This document shows positions 16,423 to 26,500 of a stretch of DNA of 64,000 bases, piece after piece; positions within the stretch are counted from its first letter, which is position 1, and every line of letters starts with the position of its first letter. The translations under genes were made by a program, and so were the position numbers. The stretch spans positions 66,697 through 130,696 of the forward strand of contig JBGUXP010000010.1 of the NCBI GenBank assembly GCA_045222295.1, in the 5' to 3' direction. This stretch comes from Colimorpha sp045222295 (lineage in GTDB: Bacteria; Bacteroidota; Bacteroidia; Bacteroidales; P3). Below the pieces are notes generated by a model. The model worked only from the letters and a program-made list of their open reading frames with translations. It searched no databases and had not been told where the DNA came from.

Positions 16423-17904
16423 ATGGCATCGTTAAAGAAACTTTTATCGGACTCGGTTATCTATGGACTGAGCAGCATTGTGGGCAGGTTCTTGAACTAC
16501 CTGCTCGTTCCACTATACACCTATCATATCTCCGCCGCTTCTGGCGGTTACGGAGTGGTGACCAATGTCTACGCCTACACGGCGCTGCTGCTGGTGATTC
16601 TCACTTTCGGCATGGAGACGACGTTCTTCTATTTTGCCAATCGCGAAGGGGCTGACTCCAAGTCGGTGTTTTCCACGGCCTTGGGGGCCGTGGGGTCGGT
16701 GAGTGGTGTTTTCGTGCTGGGGGTGCTGGCGTTGCTCCATCCGATAGCGGTGGCCTTGGGCTACGAGGCTCATCCCGAATATATTGCTGCGATGGCCATC
16801 GTGGTGGCGCTCGACGCTTTCCAGGCCATCCTGTTCGCGCGCCTGCGCTATGAGAACAAGGCGTGGAAGTTCGCCGCGCTGAAGCTGGCGTTTATCGTGA
16901 TGAATATCGGCCTGAACCTCTTCGTCTTCCTTGTGGCACCCAAGTGGCAACACCTGCCGTGGATGCAGTGGTATGACGAGCAGAACAACGTCGGCTACAT
17001 CTTCTATGTCAACCTGATATGCACCGCGCTGGTGACCTTTGGCTTTTGGAAGGAACTCAAAGGATTTAAACTTTCCACTTTCCACTTTCCACTTTTGAAA
17101 CAGATGCTCAAGTATGCCTGGCCACTACTGATTTTCGGTATTGTGGGCATCCTCAACCAAGTGGCCGACAAGATTCTCTTCCCGTGGCTGATGCCCGGCG
17201 AGGAGGGCACAGTGCAGCTGGGCATCTACGGTGCCTGCGTGAAGATTGCTATGATTATGGCCATGATAACCCAGGCCTTCCGCTATGCCTACGAGCCGTT
17301 TGTGTTTGCTGGTGGGAAAGGGGAGAAATCTAAAGAAAGCCAGGCATTGGTGATGAAGTACTTCGTGATGTTCACCTTACTGGCCTTCATGGTGGTGGTG
17401 TGCTATATGGATGTCTTCAAGTACATCATCCGTCGCGACTACTGGGAAGGCCTGCGGGCGGTGCCCATCGTGATGATGGCCGAGATATTGATGGGTGTCT
17501 ATTTCAACCTCTCGTTCTGGTACAAGCTGACGGCCAAGACCTACTGGGGTGCCATCATGAGTGGTATCGGCTGTGCGGTGATGGTGGCTGTCAATGTGAT
17601 TTTCGTTCCGCGCATCGGCTATATGGCCTGTGCCTGGGGCGGTCTGGCGGGCTACGGCACCTGTGTGCTGCAGAGCTATTTCATCGGCCAGCGCCACTAC
17701 CATGTGCCCTATCCGGTGCTCTCCATCGGTGGCTACTTTGCCTTGGCCATTGTGTTGTATGTTGCAAGTGTTTTGGTGCAGATTGACAACCGCTGGCTCA
17801 GCTTGGCCTACAACACGTTGTTGCTGCTGGTCTTCCTCGCCGTCATCCTCTGGAATGAACGCGCGTTGGTGGGTAAGGTGGCAGGAAAACTGCTGAAGAG
17901 ATAG
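16423..17904 (+). CDS. Polysaccharide/lipid-linked oligosaccharide flippase (Wzx/MVF type)
   Basis: 493 residues with about 12-14 hydrophobic segments spread over its whole length, the pattern of the MATE/Wzx-like polysaccharide transporters that flip undecaprenyl-linked saccharides across the inner membrane. An N-terminal SSIVGRFLNYLLVPLYT segment is characteristic. Residues about 215-225 (STFHFPLLKQ) are encoded by a tandem ACTTTCC repeat (17070-17096) in a cytoplasmic loop. It is not within a visible glycosyltransferase cluster. The gene ends 12 bp before a convergent pseudogene. Confidence 0.85.
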   Translation: MASLKKLLSDSVIYGLSSIVGRFLNYLLVPLYTYHISAASGGYGVVTNVYAYTALLLVILTFGMETTFFYFANREGADSKSVFSTALGAVGSVSGVFVLGVLALLHPIAVALGYEAHPEYIAAMAIVVALDAFQAILFARLRYENKAWKFAALKLAFIVMNIGLNLFVFLVAPKWQHLPWMQWYDEQNNVGYIFYVNLICTALVTFGFWKELKGFKLSTFHFPLLKQMLKYAWPLLIFGIVGILNQVADKILFPWLMPGEEGTVQLGIYGACVKIAMIMAMITQAFRYAYEPFVFAGGKGEKSKESQALVMKYFVMFTLLAFMVVVCYMDVFKYIIRRDYWEGLRAVPIVMMAEILMGVYFNLSFWYKLTAKTYWGAIMSGIGCAVMVAVNVIFVPRIGYMACAWGGLAGYGTCVLQSYFIGQRHYHVPYPVLSIGGYFALAIVLYVASVLVQIDNRWLSLAYNTLLLLVFLAVILWNERALVGKVAGKLLKR

Positions 17905-17916
17905 CATAATATATAA

Positions 17917-18219
17917 TTACTCCTCCTGCTCGTAGTAGTAGGAGTAGTCGATGCCCTTCATGAATAGTTCGCGGTCGTCGATGCGGTCGGTCAATGCCCC
18001 TCTGAGCAAGGCTTTGATGGCTGTAGTGTTGGTGGTGCTACGCTTCATGGCTTGCAGGTATTGCTTCTTGTCTATCTGGCTCCAATCCACGCACATCTTC
18101 AGGTTCTTCTTCATTAGCTGATTCAGCCAGATGCGGGTGCTGCGACCGTTGCCCTCCATGAAGGGGTGCGCCACATTGACTACGTCTTCCTCCTTCGCAC
18201 CTCGGCCATTCTCAGCCAA
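17917..18219 (-). pseudogene. Fic-domain remnant (C-terminal half)
   Basis: About 100 codons. The frame contains the Fic catalytic loop HPFMEGNGR and the following TRIWLN helix, then a tail ending in GIDYSYYYEQEE as in intact Fic proteins. Fic enzymes transfer AMP to target proteins, often as toxins. The N-terminal half, including the helix before the loop, is gone; the frame opens with TTG inside a fused BRO-N-like fragment in another frame. No ribosome-binding start is apparent, so this is very likely non-functional. Confidence 0.75.
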
Positions 18220-18368
18220 CGCCAGTAGTTACCTGCCTTCTTATACTCCTCCTCGTCGTTAATGGCACGCACGATGTCTGTTGCCGAGAACCACCATTTG
18301 TTGTGATCCTCGTCCCATACCGCTCGTACCTCGCGGTCATTGTAGAATCGTATCGACTTCTTTGTCAT
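18220..18368 (-). pseudogene. BRO-N/antirepressor-like N-terminal fragment
   Basis: The frame from ATG at 18368 encodes MTKKSIRFYNDREVRAVWDE and continues through FSATDIVRAIN to GNYWRWL, the beginning of a phage-type BRO-N/KilA-like protein. After about 50 codons it runs into the Fic remnant out of frame and stops at 18180-18182. The join near 18218 is a deletion junction between two different genes. A leader repeated elsewhere in the island lies directly upstream. Confidence 0.65.
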
Positions 18369-18377
18369 ATCCTTATT

Positions 18378-18486
18378 ACGTCATTATTCTTCGCTTTAGT
18401 ATCGTATCAGCCATCATACATCTTACCTCTTCCTTCTTCCATCATACATCATACATCAATAGTATAGTATGAAATGGTCGAAAATG
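18378..18486 (-). repeat. ~110-bp leader repeat, copy A
   Basis: Nearly identical to 20026-20141. The first 51 bp, ending in a TACCTCTT run, are identical; copy B has a 7-bp duplication and a few substitutions later. Both copies lie directly upstream of minus-strand genes that begin ATGACAAA. The interior holds a tandem CATCATACAT-like motif. Confidence 0.85.
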
Positions 18487-18496
18487 TTAAGGAATA

Positions 18497-19999
18497 TCAC
18501 TTAACCAGTTTCAGCCCTTTCTCCGAGAGATAGTAACGTTGTTTGGGATGATTCGGTTTTTCTGGATAAGCACGGAGGACATAACCTTCTTCAATAGCAG
18601 ACTTTAGTAACTTTCTTTGCACATAGCTACGGCTACTTATTTTCAATTTTACCTGAATATCAAATAATGTGAGAACATTATCACGGATGACGTTTATTAA
18701 TGATTGAACTTGTTCACTTACTTGTTCACCAACTTGTTCACCGGCCATCTTCCTCGGATTGGCAACGGTTTCATTATCACTGGGATTAACCTTACCATTA
18801 ACTTGTTCATCATCTTGTTCACCGAGCCAATAGGTGATGGTGGAACTTATCAAGTCGCTGGTGAATTCCACTTTGCCTTTGGTCAGTCGTTCCCACACCA
18901 GCATCTTGTCAATGCCATAGCCGGCGTTCTCGCCCAGTTTGGCATAGCGGAAGAACTTGATAATATTCGGGTTGCGGGGTATGGAGTGTATTTGTGTGCG
19001 CAACTCCGACAGCGGGAACATGAATCGTCCGGGATTCTGCAGCTCGATGCGGTCGGAGAACACCCTTATCGTCGGATGCATGGGACTGAAATAGTCGGCA
19101 TGGGCGCAGCAGTTGGTGAGACCTTCTCTCAATGCATACAGCTGCGATTCGTCCTCCGCTCCCACACCATCGGGGTGAGCCTCGTAGGGCGCATCCACAA
19201 AGTTGCGAAGCCGTTGAAGGATGATTTGATACGACTCCCAGATGTTGTCCTGTTCCTGCATACGGAAGGTGTAGCGCACCTGGGCTTCGGCGAGGCTCTT
19301 GCCAGGGATTTCGAGATAGTCAATCCAGAAATTGCTCACATGCCGTTGCACCACGTCGCGCCCACCGAGCATCAGTATACCACCGATGGTCAGATTCCCA
19401 CCCTTCGAGATTCCCACCTTTTCGCAGAACTGGTCATCGGGCAGGTCCTTGTAGGGAAACGAGGGGTTGTCGTTGCGGATGTGATTGCGGTAGGTCTCCA
19501 GCGAACTCTTGTTCAGGTCGTTGATGCTTGTCCCTTCCACCACCTGTTCGCTCTTGCTGCCGAAGGCTTGGTCGCGCATCATGGCCATCACCTCCATCTC
19601 TGTGGCGCGACGGTCGCCGCTGCCCGTGCGGATGAATGTGTTGATGGGGTTGTTGTAGTAGATGGGCTTCACCATTGACGAGGGCACGAAAAACGCCAGC
19701 ACCAGCTTGCCGTCGAAGTTGTACTTCTTGCCAGTTGCCGACAGACGCATGTTGAACTTCTGACCGCCACGGAGCGTGTTGAGGAAATCCGACTCTGTTT
19801 TCTCGCCGTTGTTCACCCCTTGTATTTCGAAGCGTTTACCTTGTTGCTTGATGCCGAACACAACCCATCCGCCCGAGGTGTTGGAAAAGGCGGATACCGT
19901 CGTCCACACATCCTCTGGCAGCTTGTCTTGTGCGGCCTTACATTCGAAGTCGTCCCATTCAATCTCGCTCAGTTTTTGTAGCAGTTCGTCTTTTGTCAT
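18497..19999 (-). CDS. AlbA-type (Schlafen-like) ATP-binding regulator with C-terminal winged helix
   Basis: 500 residues. The N-terminus (about 1-140) matches the AlbA_2/divergent AAA-4 domain: EIEWDDFECKAAQDKLPEDVW and SNTSGGWVVFGIKQ. The middle part has the histidine-kinase-ATPase-like segment (EGLTNCCAHADY, FSDRIELQNPG) typical of these proteins, and the last 70 residues form a winged helix (ISSRSYVQRKLLKSAIEEG). Such proteins are frequent in mobile and defence islands and are thought to be regulators. A tandem-like VGEQVSEQVQ stretch (about 425-440) is encoded by ACTTGTTC repeats. The gene carries the ~110-bp leader repeat directly upstream. Confidence 0.75.
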   Translation of the reverse strand: MTKDELLQKLSEIEWDDFECKAAQDKLPEDVWTTVSAFSNTSGGWVVFGIKQQGKRFEIQGVNNGEKTESDFLNTLRGGQKFNMRLSATGKKYNFDGKLVLAFFVPSSMVKPIYYNNPINTFIRTGSGDRRATEMEVMAMMRDQAFGSKSEQVVEGTSINDLNKSSLETYRNHIRNDNPSFPYKDLPDDQFCEKVGISKGGNLTIGGILMLGGRDVVQRHVSNFWIDYLEIPGKSLAEAQVRYTFRMQEQDNIWESYQIILQRLRNFVDAPYEAHPDGVGAEDESQLYALREGLTNCCAHADYFSPMHPTIRVFSDRIELQNPGRFMFPLSELRTQIHSIPRNPNIIKFFRYAKLGENAGYGIDKMLVWERLTKGKVEFTSDLISSTITYWLGEQDDEQVNGKVNPSDNETVANPRKMAGEQVGEQVSEQVQSLINVIRDNVLTLFDIQVKLKISSRSYVQRKLLKSAIEEGYVLRAYPEKPNHPKQRYYLSEKGLKLVK

Positions 20000-20025
20000 A
20001 TCATTTTACTATTTTGTTCTCAATA

Positions 20026-20141
20026 ACGTCATTATTCTTCGCTTTAGTATCGTATCAGCCATCATACATCTTACCTCTTACCTCTTCATTCTTCCATCAT
20101 ACATCATACATCAAAAGTATAGTATGAAATAATCGAAAACG
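20026..20141 (-). repeat. ~110-bp leader repeat, copy B
   Basis: Direct repeat of 18378-18486, with an extra CCTCTTA-like 7-bp unit. It lies 26 bp upstream of the AlbA-type gene that starts at 19999. Confidence 0.85.
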
Positions 20142-20158
20142 TTTCTTGCCACATTCAA

Positions 20159-20242
20159 TTATTCAGCGGAACTTTGTGACATGGCATCCATCTGAATTCT
20201 TTCTTCTATCGTTTCTGTTAGCGCATTATTGACTGGATCATT
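20159..20242 (-). pseudogene. Possible C-terminal gene remnant (27 codons)
   Basis: Downstream of the KAP-like gene a short frame reads NDPVNNALTETIEERI and ends MSQSSAE followed by TAA. The composition is protein-like (helical, acidic end) but there is no start. It may be the tail of a deleted gene. Weak evidence. Confidence 0.25.
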
Positions 20243-20259
20243 CTATGCCGTGAACAATA

Positions 20260-21684
20260 TTAATACCGTATTACATGCTGGACTTCTATTAATCTGCAAT
20301 AGTTTTCAATGGCAATTGACAAAAGTTGGAAGAATGGGATTTTCTTTCTTTCGCTTCCATCTAACTTGGACACAGTATTTATTTCAGCATAAGTGTTCCG
20401 ATCGTATTTCTCGCATTTGTAGCTTATTTTCAGGTCAAGCAATTTGTTTTCGTATATAAACCCTTCACCGACAGTTAAAGTGGCATCAGGATACAGAAAT
20501 GGTATCAGCAAATCTGTAAGGCGGTAGCCTGACCGCTCCATCAACTCAAGGGATATTTCTTCGGTGTGTTTCTTTATTGCAGCAATTGCGTCTTCTTTTG
20601 TACCATAGAGAAAAAGGATGAAATCCAATAACCCAACAGAGAATGTATTGAAATCTCTACCTAAAGCAGGGTATTTCCGTAATGGATATTCCCAATGTGC
20701 AAATTCTTTTTCTTTGAGTTTCCTCAACGAAATGACATTATGAAAAAGTAACATTCTTACAAGAGAAGAGAATTGTTCTCTGCTCTGTACAGGCCATTCA
20801 GAATTGATTGACGCAACAAAACGATGAGCCTCTTGTGCAATAATATTGTTATTGTTGAAGAAATAAGGCGAAATGCTGTAGAACTTGTCAATATAACCTG
20901 TGAAGTCAACGTCTTCGCCGTACATGGCTCGGAAGATGTTACGAATGTTGTCAATGTCACAGACAAAAATGATTTTGTCGAAGCCGTATCGGTTTTCGTC
21001 TTGTTCTGTAGGCCAATGGGCAGAGAAATAGTTGGATGTTTGAGCAGAGAAGAGGTTGAGTAATCTGAAGATATGTTGAGGGTCTATTCTGTCTAGGTCG
21101 TCAACAATAAGCACCTTTTGTTTGTCTATTGAAGAAACAACCATCTCTATCAACTCTGTGGTGACATCGTATTCCACTTCATTCATCAGATCGTAGAAGG
21201 CATCTCTTGCCCTGTCTTCTTCACTTTGGTTTATGCCCTTATTGAAATCTTCATATTTTGAAGCCCATTTTGTATAGGTGTCAAATACGTCTGATAGTTT
21301 CTTGCCAATTTTACCGCATTGGGAAACAACATCCTTAATGATATTTGGGATGTTGTTTTGCACGAAGCCTGCTATAGTCTCTTGTGCGGAGAACAATTTC
21401 TCTGATGGAGCCAGATAACCCTTCACCAGAAGTTCGTAAAGGATATCGAACTGAAGGAGTTTTACGACATCCTCATTATTGGCAATGGCATAATTTGTAG
21501 GGAAAAGGTGGAACACTTCGTATTCATCCTTTTTCCGTGTCGTAAAGAACTCATGGAGGAAGAAGGTCTTGCCACTTCCATATTTTCCAGAGAATAGGAT
21601 TCTATGGTTGTCGGGTAAGGCGAGGAAAGAATCAAACTTTTCTGCCTCGTATTGGGTGGTGATAAGTATAGGCTCCTGTCCCAT
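20260..21684 (-). CDS. KAP-like P-loop NTPase (fifth gene of the defence operon)
   Basis: 474 residues. Walker A is GKYGSGKT (33-40) and Walker B VLIVDDLDR (Asp195-Asp196), the second followed by a region like the KAP/STAND-type NTPases (IIFVCDIDNIRNIF). No membrane segments are present, unlike classic KAP proteins. The C-terminal 200 residues have no recognised domain. The start lies 13 bp after the stop of the upstream ATPase gene. The AT-rich composition differs from core genes. A sensor or signalling NTPase role in the operon is inferred. Confidence 0.7.
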   Translation of the reverse strand: MGQEPILITTQYEAEKFDSFLALPDNHRILFSGKYGSGKTFFLHEFFTTRKKDEYEVFHLFPTNYAIANNEDVVKLLQFDILYELLVKGYLAPSEKLFSAQETIAGFVQNNIPNIIKDVVSQCGKIGKKLSDVFDTYTKWASKYEDFNKGINQSEEDRARDAFYDLMNEVEYDVTTELIEMVVSSIDKQKVLIVDDLDRIDPQHIFRLLNLFSAQTSNYFSAHWPTEQDENRYGFDKIIFVCDIDNIRNIFRAMYGEDVDFTGYIDKFYSISPYFFNNNNIIAQEAHRFVASINSEWPVQSREQFSSLVRMLLFHNVISLRKLKEKEFAHWEYPLRKYPALGRDFNTFSVGLLDFILFLYGTKEDAIAAIKKHTEEISLELMERSGYRLTDLLIPFLYPDATLTVGEGFIYENKLLDLKISYKCEKYDRNTYAEINTVSKLDGSERKKIPFFQLLSIAIENYCRLIEVQHVIRY

Positions 21685-21697
21685 AGTTCTGCAATCC

Positions 21698-23581
21698 CTA
21701 CTTTAATATTTCTTTTAGATATCCGTATTCGATTATTTTTGTGTTCTCCAAGAATAATTCTCTACTTATACCTAATTCTGGAATTGCACACAAGTTTTCA
21801 ATAATCTTTTCCAATCGGGTCTCTATTGGATTCTTCGACAGGTCCGCTGCTTTGGTTTTAAAATCATAGAAATCAATCCCATTGTATTGCCAATGGACAA
21901 TTCTACACATGGGATTCTCTTTTTCTTTTTTCCACATGTCTTGGAGAGTTTCCATGCTGAATATATATGGCATTGTTGGATGTGAGAAAACCAATTTTGC
22001 CCCTTTGGGCATCAATAACAAAGAAGCATTGATTGATATTTTCCGCAAGTCTTCAACTAACTTGAATGCTTGTTGTAATTCTCTTCTATATATTGGAAAG
22101 GAAATGTTATAATGAACAGCTGGGTTTAAAACCATTAGTCTTGATTGGTCGTACAGGTCTCTGAGATTATGTGGTATCTTGTCTGTATATTTTATTAGAC
22201 GGCCCCATAGTTGATTTAGCGTTAGCGGTTTTCCATCGATAGTTGCCGTGTACTCTATAGGTAATTGCTCATTAATGTATTTTTCCAATGACTGTCTTAC
22301 ATACAACGCCGATGTGACATAATCTTTTGCTTGATAATATTTTTTTGCTTTTTCCAAACTGTCGCAATCTTCGTTAAAAATCAAAGGGAACACATGATAC
22401 TGATCTCGGATATTTGTTGTCTCTCCAATGTATATTTCCTTCCTTAGCCACTTTTCATGCTGATTATTTTTGTCTATTTTTTCATTAGCAAATAGGAAAA
22501 GATGTTTGTCGTGCGTCAAAAAGAGTATTTGATATTTATCCGTGAACTTCTTGAGGAGCAAATCGATTAGTTTATCCCGATTACTCATGTCCAAACTAAT
22601 CATTATATCATCCAGCAACAACACTTTCAAAGAATCTTTTACTGCCGCATTTAGCCGACGATCAATAATTGACAGCCGTATTGCTATTGCAATAGCTGCC
22701 ATCTTTGCTTCGTTAAGAATCTTGTGGGGGCGATTTATTTTGACAGTTGTATTATCGTAATTATTTATCTTAATCTGCACTTTAAATCTTTCATATTCAT
22801 ACTGGACATCTTTTTTGGTAAATGATGTCGGCGAATATGACAGTTGAAAAGCCATATCATACCCTAAATCTTTTACATATTGCTGAGCATTAATGTTTAT
22901 TTCGTTAATTAGGCTCTCAAATTGTTTATTGAATTCTTTTACAAAACTCTCAAAATCTTTATAATCTTGACTGTTTTTATACACTTGAATAGTGTGACCT
23001 TTCGCATTTTTTGTTTTTCCTGGCCCATCAACTATCTCAACCCACATGTCGTAAGCATTTTTTATAGCTTTTCCTTTTATATGGTAACTGCCAAAACTGA
23101 CATACGGCAATACCGACTCTACAAATATTTCGAATAAATCAGGGTCTTGACTATTTTTAAAATGTTGAAATTTATATAAAGATTGATAGTTGATGAAATC
23201 CGATGCTTTCTGAGATTCTATCGCCACAGCATCACTACAAATAGCATTGTCAATAAGTGAAATACAGTATTTTTTTCCATTATCATCCTCAACGCTGACA
23301 AAAGAATTAAAATGAGTTCTTTTTGTCGACAAATCCGACATTGGAACGGCATGGATATTTACTAGCGAATCATCGCTCTGATTCAGAGGGGCGAAGTATT
23401 TCCCTGTTTCTGATGGTGTTTTCGTGGCTGCTTCAAGTAAAGTATATAATGCCCAATAGATGGAACTTTTTCCGCTGCCATTCTCACCATACAGCAATAA
23501 ATGTTTCCCATCTAATTGTATGGTTTCTTCTTCTCCAAAAAATTTGAAGTTGGATAAGGTGAGGCTTTTTATTTTACTCAT
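21698..23581 (-). CDS. RecF/SMC-like ABC-type ATPase (fourth gene of the defence operon)
   Basis: 627 residues. N-terminal SLTLSNFKFFG and Walker A GENGSGKS (32-39) mark a RecF/SMC-type head. The signature-like LNEAKMAAIAIA (289-300), Walker B LLLDD (321-325) and an H-loop-like LTHDKH (355-360) follow. The insert between the head halves is short, with little coiled coil. Beyond the ATPase, residues about 395-520 (AKKYYQAKDYVTSALYVRQS, NPAVHYN) form a helical domain that resembles HEPN/DUF4145-like tails; this is tentative. The gene starts 2 bp after the methylase stop. DNA-end sensing coupled to an effector domain would be typical of such ATPases. Confidence 0.75.
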   Translation of the reverse strand: MSKIKSLTLSNFKFFGEEETIQLDGKHLLLYGENGSGKSSIYWALYTLLEAATKTPSETGKYFAPLNQSDDSLVNIHAVPMSDLSTKRTHFNSFVSVEDDNGKKYCISLIDNAICSDAVAIESQKASDFINYQSLYKFQHFKNSQDPDLFEIFVESVLPYVSFGSYHIKGKAIKNAYDMWVEIVDGPGKTKNAKGHTIQVYKNSQDYKDFESFVKEFNKQFESLINEININAQQYVKDLGYDMAFQLSYSPTSFTKKDVQYEYERFKVQIKINNYDNTTVKINRPHKILNEAKMAAIAIAIRLSIIDRRLNAAVKDSLKVLLLDDIMISLDMSNRDKLIDLLLKKFTDKYQILFLTHDKHLFLFANEKIDKNNQHEKWLRKEIYIGETTNIRDQYHVFPLIFNEDCDSLEKAKKYYQAKDYVTSALYVRQSLEKYINEQLPIEYTATIDGKPLTLNQLWGRLIKYTDKIPHNLRDLYDQSRLMVLNPAVHYNISFPIYRRELQQAFKLVEDLRKISINASLLLMPKGAKLVFSHPTMPYIFSMETLQDMWKKEKENPMCRIVHWQYNGIDFYDFKTKAADLSKNPIETRLEKIIENLCAIPELGISRELFLENTKIIEYGYLKEILK

Positions 23582-23583
23582 AC

Positions 23584-26500
23584 TTATATTGCTTTATGAA
23601 TAGGATAAAGAATGTTGGCACTCCGTGTGTCAAGGAGCATTAATTTCTGACGCACCATATTTTGCGGTTGCAGAAGCCATTCATAAAAATCTTTTATTCT
23701 TTTTGCAAAGTCCCTATCGGTTGACCATTCATGTTTTTTCAAATCAGTTATTACATCTATACTCTGATCCTTCATATGCTTCTCGAAATATAATTCATAT
23801 ATTATCATATCAACTACCTCTTCAATCCGAAAAGCAACCTGCTTGTTTGAGGTGTGCGTATAAAGATTCGTATTGTCCGTATTATACAAATATTGCAACA
23901 TATCCACCAATTCTATTACTATACGCTCGCAATCTTTAGTACTTTTCTCATCTGGTACTGGTATTGGATTAAGATAATCTGTTTTAAAGGTGAAATATCC
24001 TCCCCTCAACACATAACCTGTATTTTGAAGATAATACCAGAATGCTCTTGAGTTGAAAAGAGCCATCCAGAACTTATAACTGATCTTATTGGACGGATTC
24101 TTGATATACCCGTATATTTTCGTTGTAGAATAGAACTCACCCTTTTCGTCATAAGCATAATTACCGCCCAGTGAAATCTCAGGGGCGACCAATTTTTCAT
24201 TGGCAAAATTTGTAAGATTCTTGGGATAAATATATTTATACCATTGATTGTCGTTAGACAAACGGCCGTGTTCTCTTCCTCGAAGTACCGATTCGTTTTC
24301 TTTCAGATAAGCATATCCTTTGGGAAACTTTTCCCGAAGTTCTTCTTCTGTCAGGACAATGGCTTTTCCGTTTTTAATGTAATAAGGAAATATTACACAT
24401 CTATTCGTCGAAATGGTATCGTATCGATGAACGTCCTTGCCTTTTAACAGGGGTTTCACCAAACCTTTCTCTACTCGGACACGCCTATCTAGTTGTTTGG
24501 AATCGCCAATGATGTATGTATCATCCTCCTCACAATTATCCAAAAAATAGACGTCGTCTTTACTCGTTTGTAATCCACAGAAAATTTTGTCAAAAACATC
24601 TCTGACACGCCTATGTTGTTTGTCCATTTCTTTCAGAATTCGGGAGGTGTTACCCGCCGTGAGTACCCATTGTTTCTCCGACAATGCAGACATCTCAACT
24701 ATGGTGGCATCCTCAGGACCAAGGGAGAAGAGAAATTTCTGCAGGACATCTTTTGACGTGATACTCCTATCCAACTCATAGTATTCCATTTGAAGGCTAC
24801 CCTTGACGAACCACTGGAGACCTGTGTATGTGGAAGCATCGAATATCTGATAGTCCCCAAAACTGATTATTTTCGACATGGCAGACTGCTCCACCAACAA
24901 TTTGCGAAGACCTTTACCAAAGGCTGAATTAGTCCACTTTGTTGGCATGATATAATTTACAATGCCATTCACTCCACTCAACTGAAGTCCTCGCTCAACA
25001 AACATTTCATACAAATCGAAAGAACCTGTTGCAGATTTATATTTTTTGACCAATTCGTCAGCATAATCAGGATTTCTATCCCTCAATCCCTGAATTCTCA
25101 AATACGGAGGATTACCAATGATGATGTCAAATCCTATGAAATTTCCATCTTCATCCAACAATGCAGGATACTCAAAGCGCCATTCAAAGGAGTTTTTATA
25201 GAGCTTGTTGGTTTCAATATTCTTTGCATATTCTTCCATTTGTACCAAGTCGGCCTGGCGGTTCTTACGATGAGCTGCCTCGGATGCTGTTTCTTCGAAG
25301 ATCCTGGGATAATTGTAGTAGGCCACCTCACTACGCAATTTCATCAGGTCTTTTGACTCTTTATTGGACAAATAGAAGCGGAATGAGTTTTTAATCTCCT
25401 CAATTTTATCCCTGAAATTATCTTTTGCTTTATGGTCATCTGTGTTTGTAAAGTCGGCAACCATCTGTTTGTACTTTTGCAAAGACATCTTGTTCTCTTT
25501 GCCAGCATGGTTTTGATTATATTCGACGAACACCGACTTTATTGGAATATCGAAGTCGTATCGGTTCAGCAAAGAATCGCCACATACAATTTTGTAGTCA
25601 AGATTGGGGAGAGGTACGGGTTCGTCCTCGTCGACAACAAGTGCAAGCCAAAAGCGCAATCGGGCGATATCCACGGCACCTTGCTCAATATCGACACCAT
25701 ATATATTGTTTTGGATGATGTCTTTCTTTACGGCTGCGGGGGAGAATGGTTTTGTGGGATGGGTAAATCCATACAGCATCAGGTGAGCCCGATACAATAC
25801 ATTCATCACCCCTATCGGGAATGCACCTGAACCAATAGCAGGATCGCACACCTTCACGTGGTTCAGCAATTCATCTATCTTCTTTGCCATCTCCTTGTTC
25901 TGAAACGTCTCAGAAACGACATTCCGCATAATCAAATCGTCGATGGCCTTGTGGAATTCCTCTTCAAGATGCTTTTTTAGGTACTGCGAAACGCTCTCCT
26001 GGCTCATGTATTGAACAATCTCCTTGGGCGTATAATAGGCACCCTTCTCGTTGTTGTCTTCGAGCAGGTTCTCGAAAATATGACCCAACATTTCCGGGTC
26101 GACACCCACTTCGGCATCGTCGGGGTCGTTCTCATCAATGGTGAAGTTGTACATTGAAAAGAAATCAATCAGATTGGCGAAATAGTCGAACGGAAAGTCA
26201 ATATCCATCTTGTCTATCTCGTCCTTTTCAAACAGGCCGCCATTTAAATAGGGTATTTTGATATTGTCTCCCAAGCGTCTGTCAGCAATATCGCCTTTTC
26301 GTCTTTCGTTCAGGGTGTTGAAAAACAGATACTCCAGCACATCACTTAATAGTCTGTCGTTTCCTTCGTGGCGGTGAACCAAATGATATAGATACTGTTT
26401 GTCGCCGCCATCCCAGCCATCGACATTGCAGGGTACCCCCATCCAACCCCTCTTTTGCAAAAACTGTAAAAACACAAGTCTTCCCAATAGTTTCTTCACA

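Noticed and set aside
18378..20141. CRISPR array
   Set aside because: The two ~110-bp repeats are only two copies separated by a gene, without short regularly spaced units.
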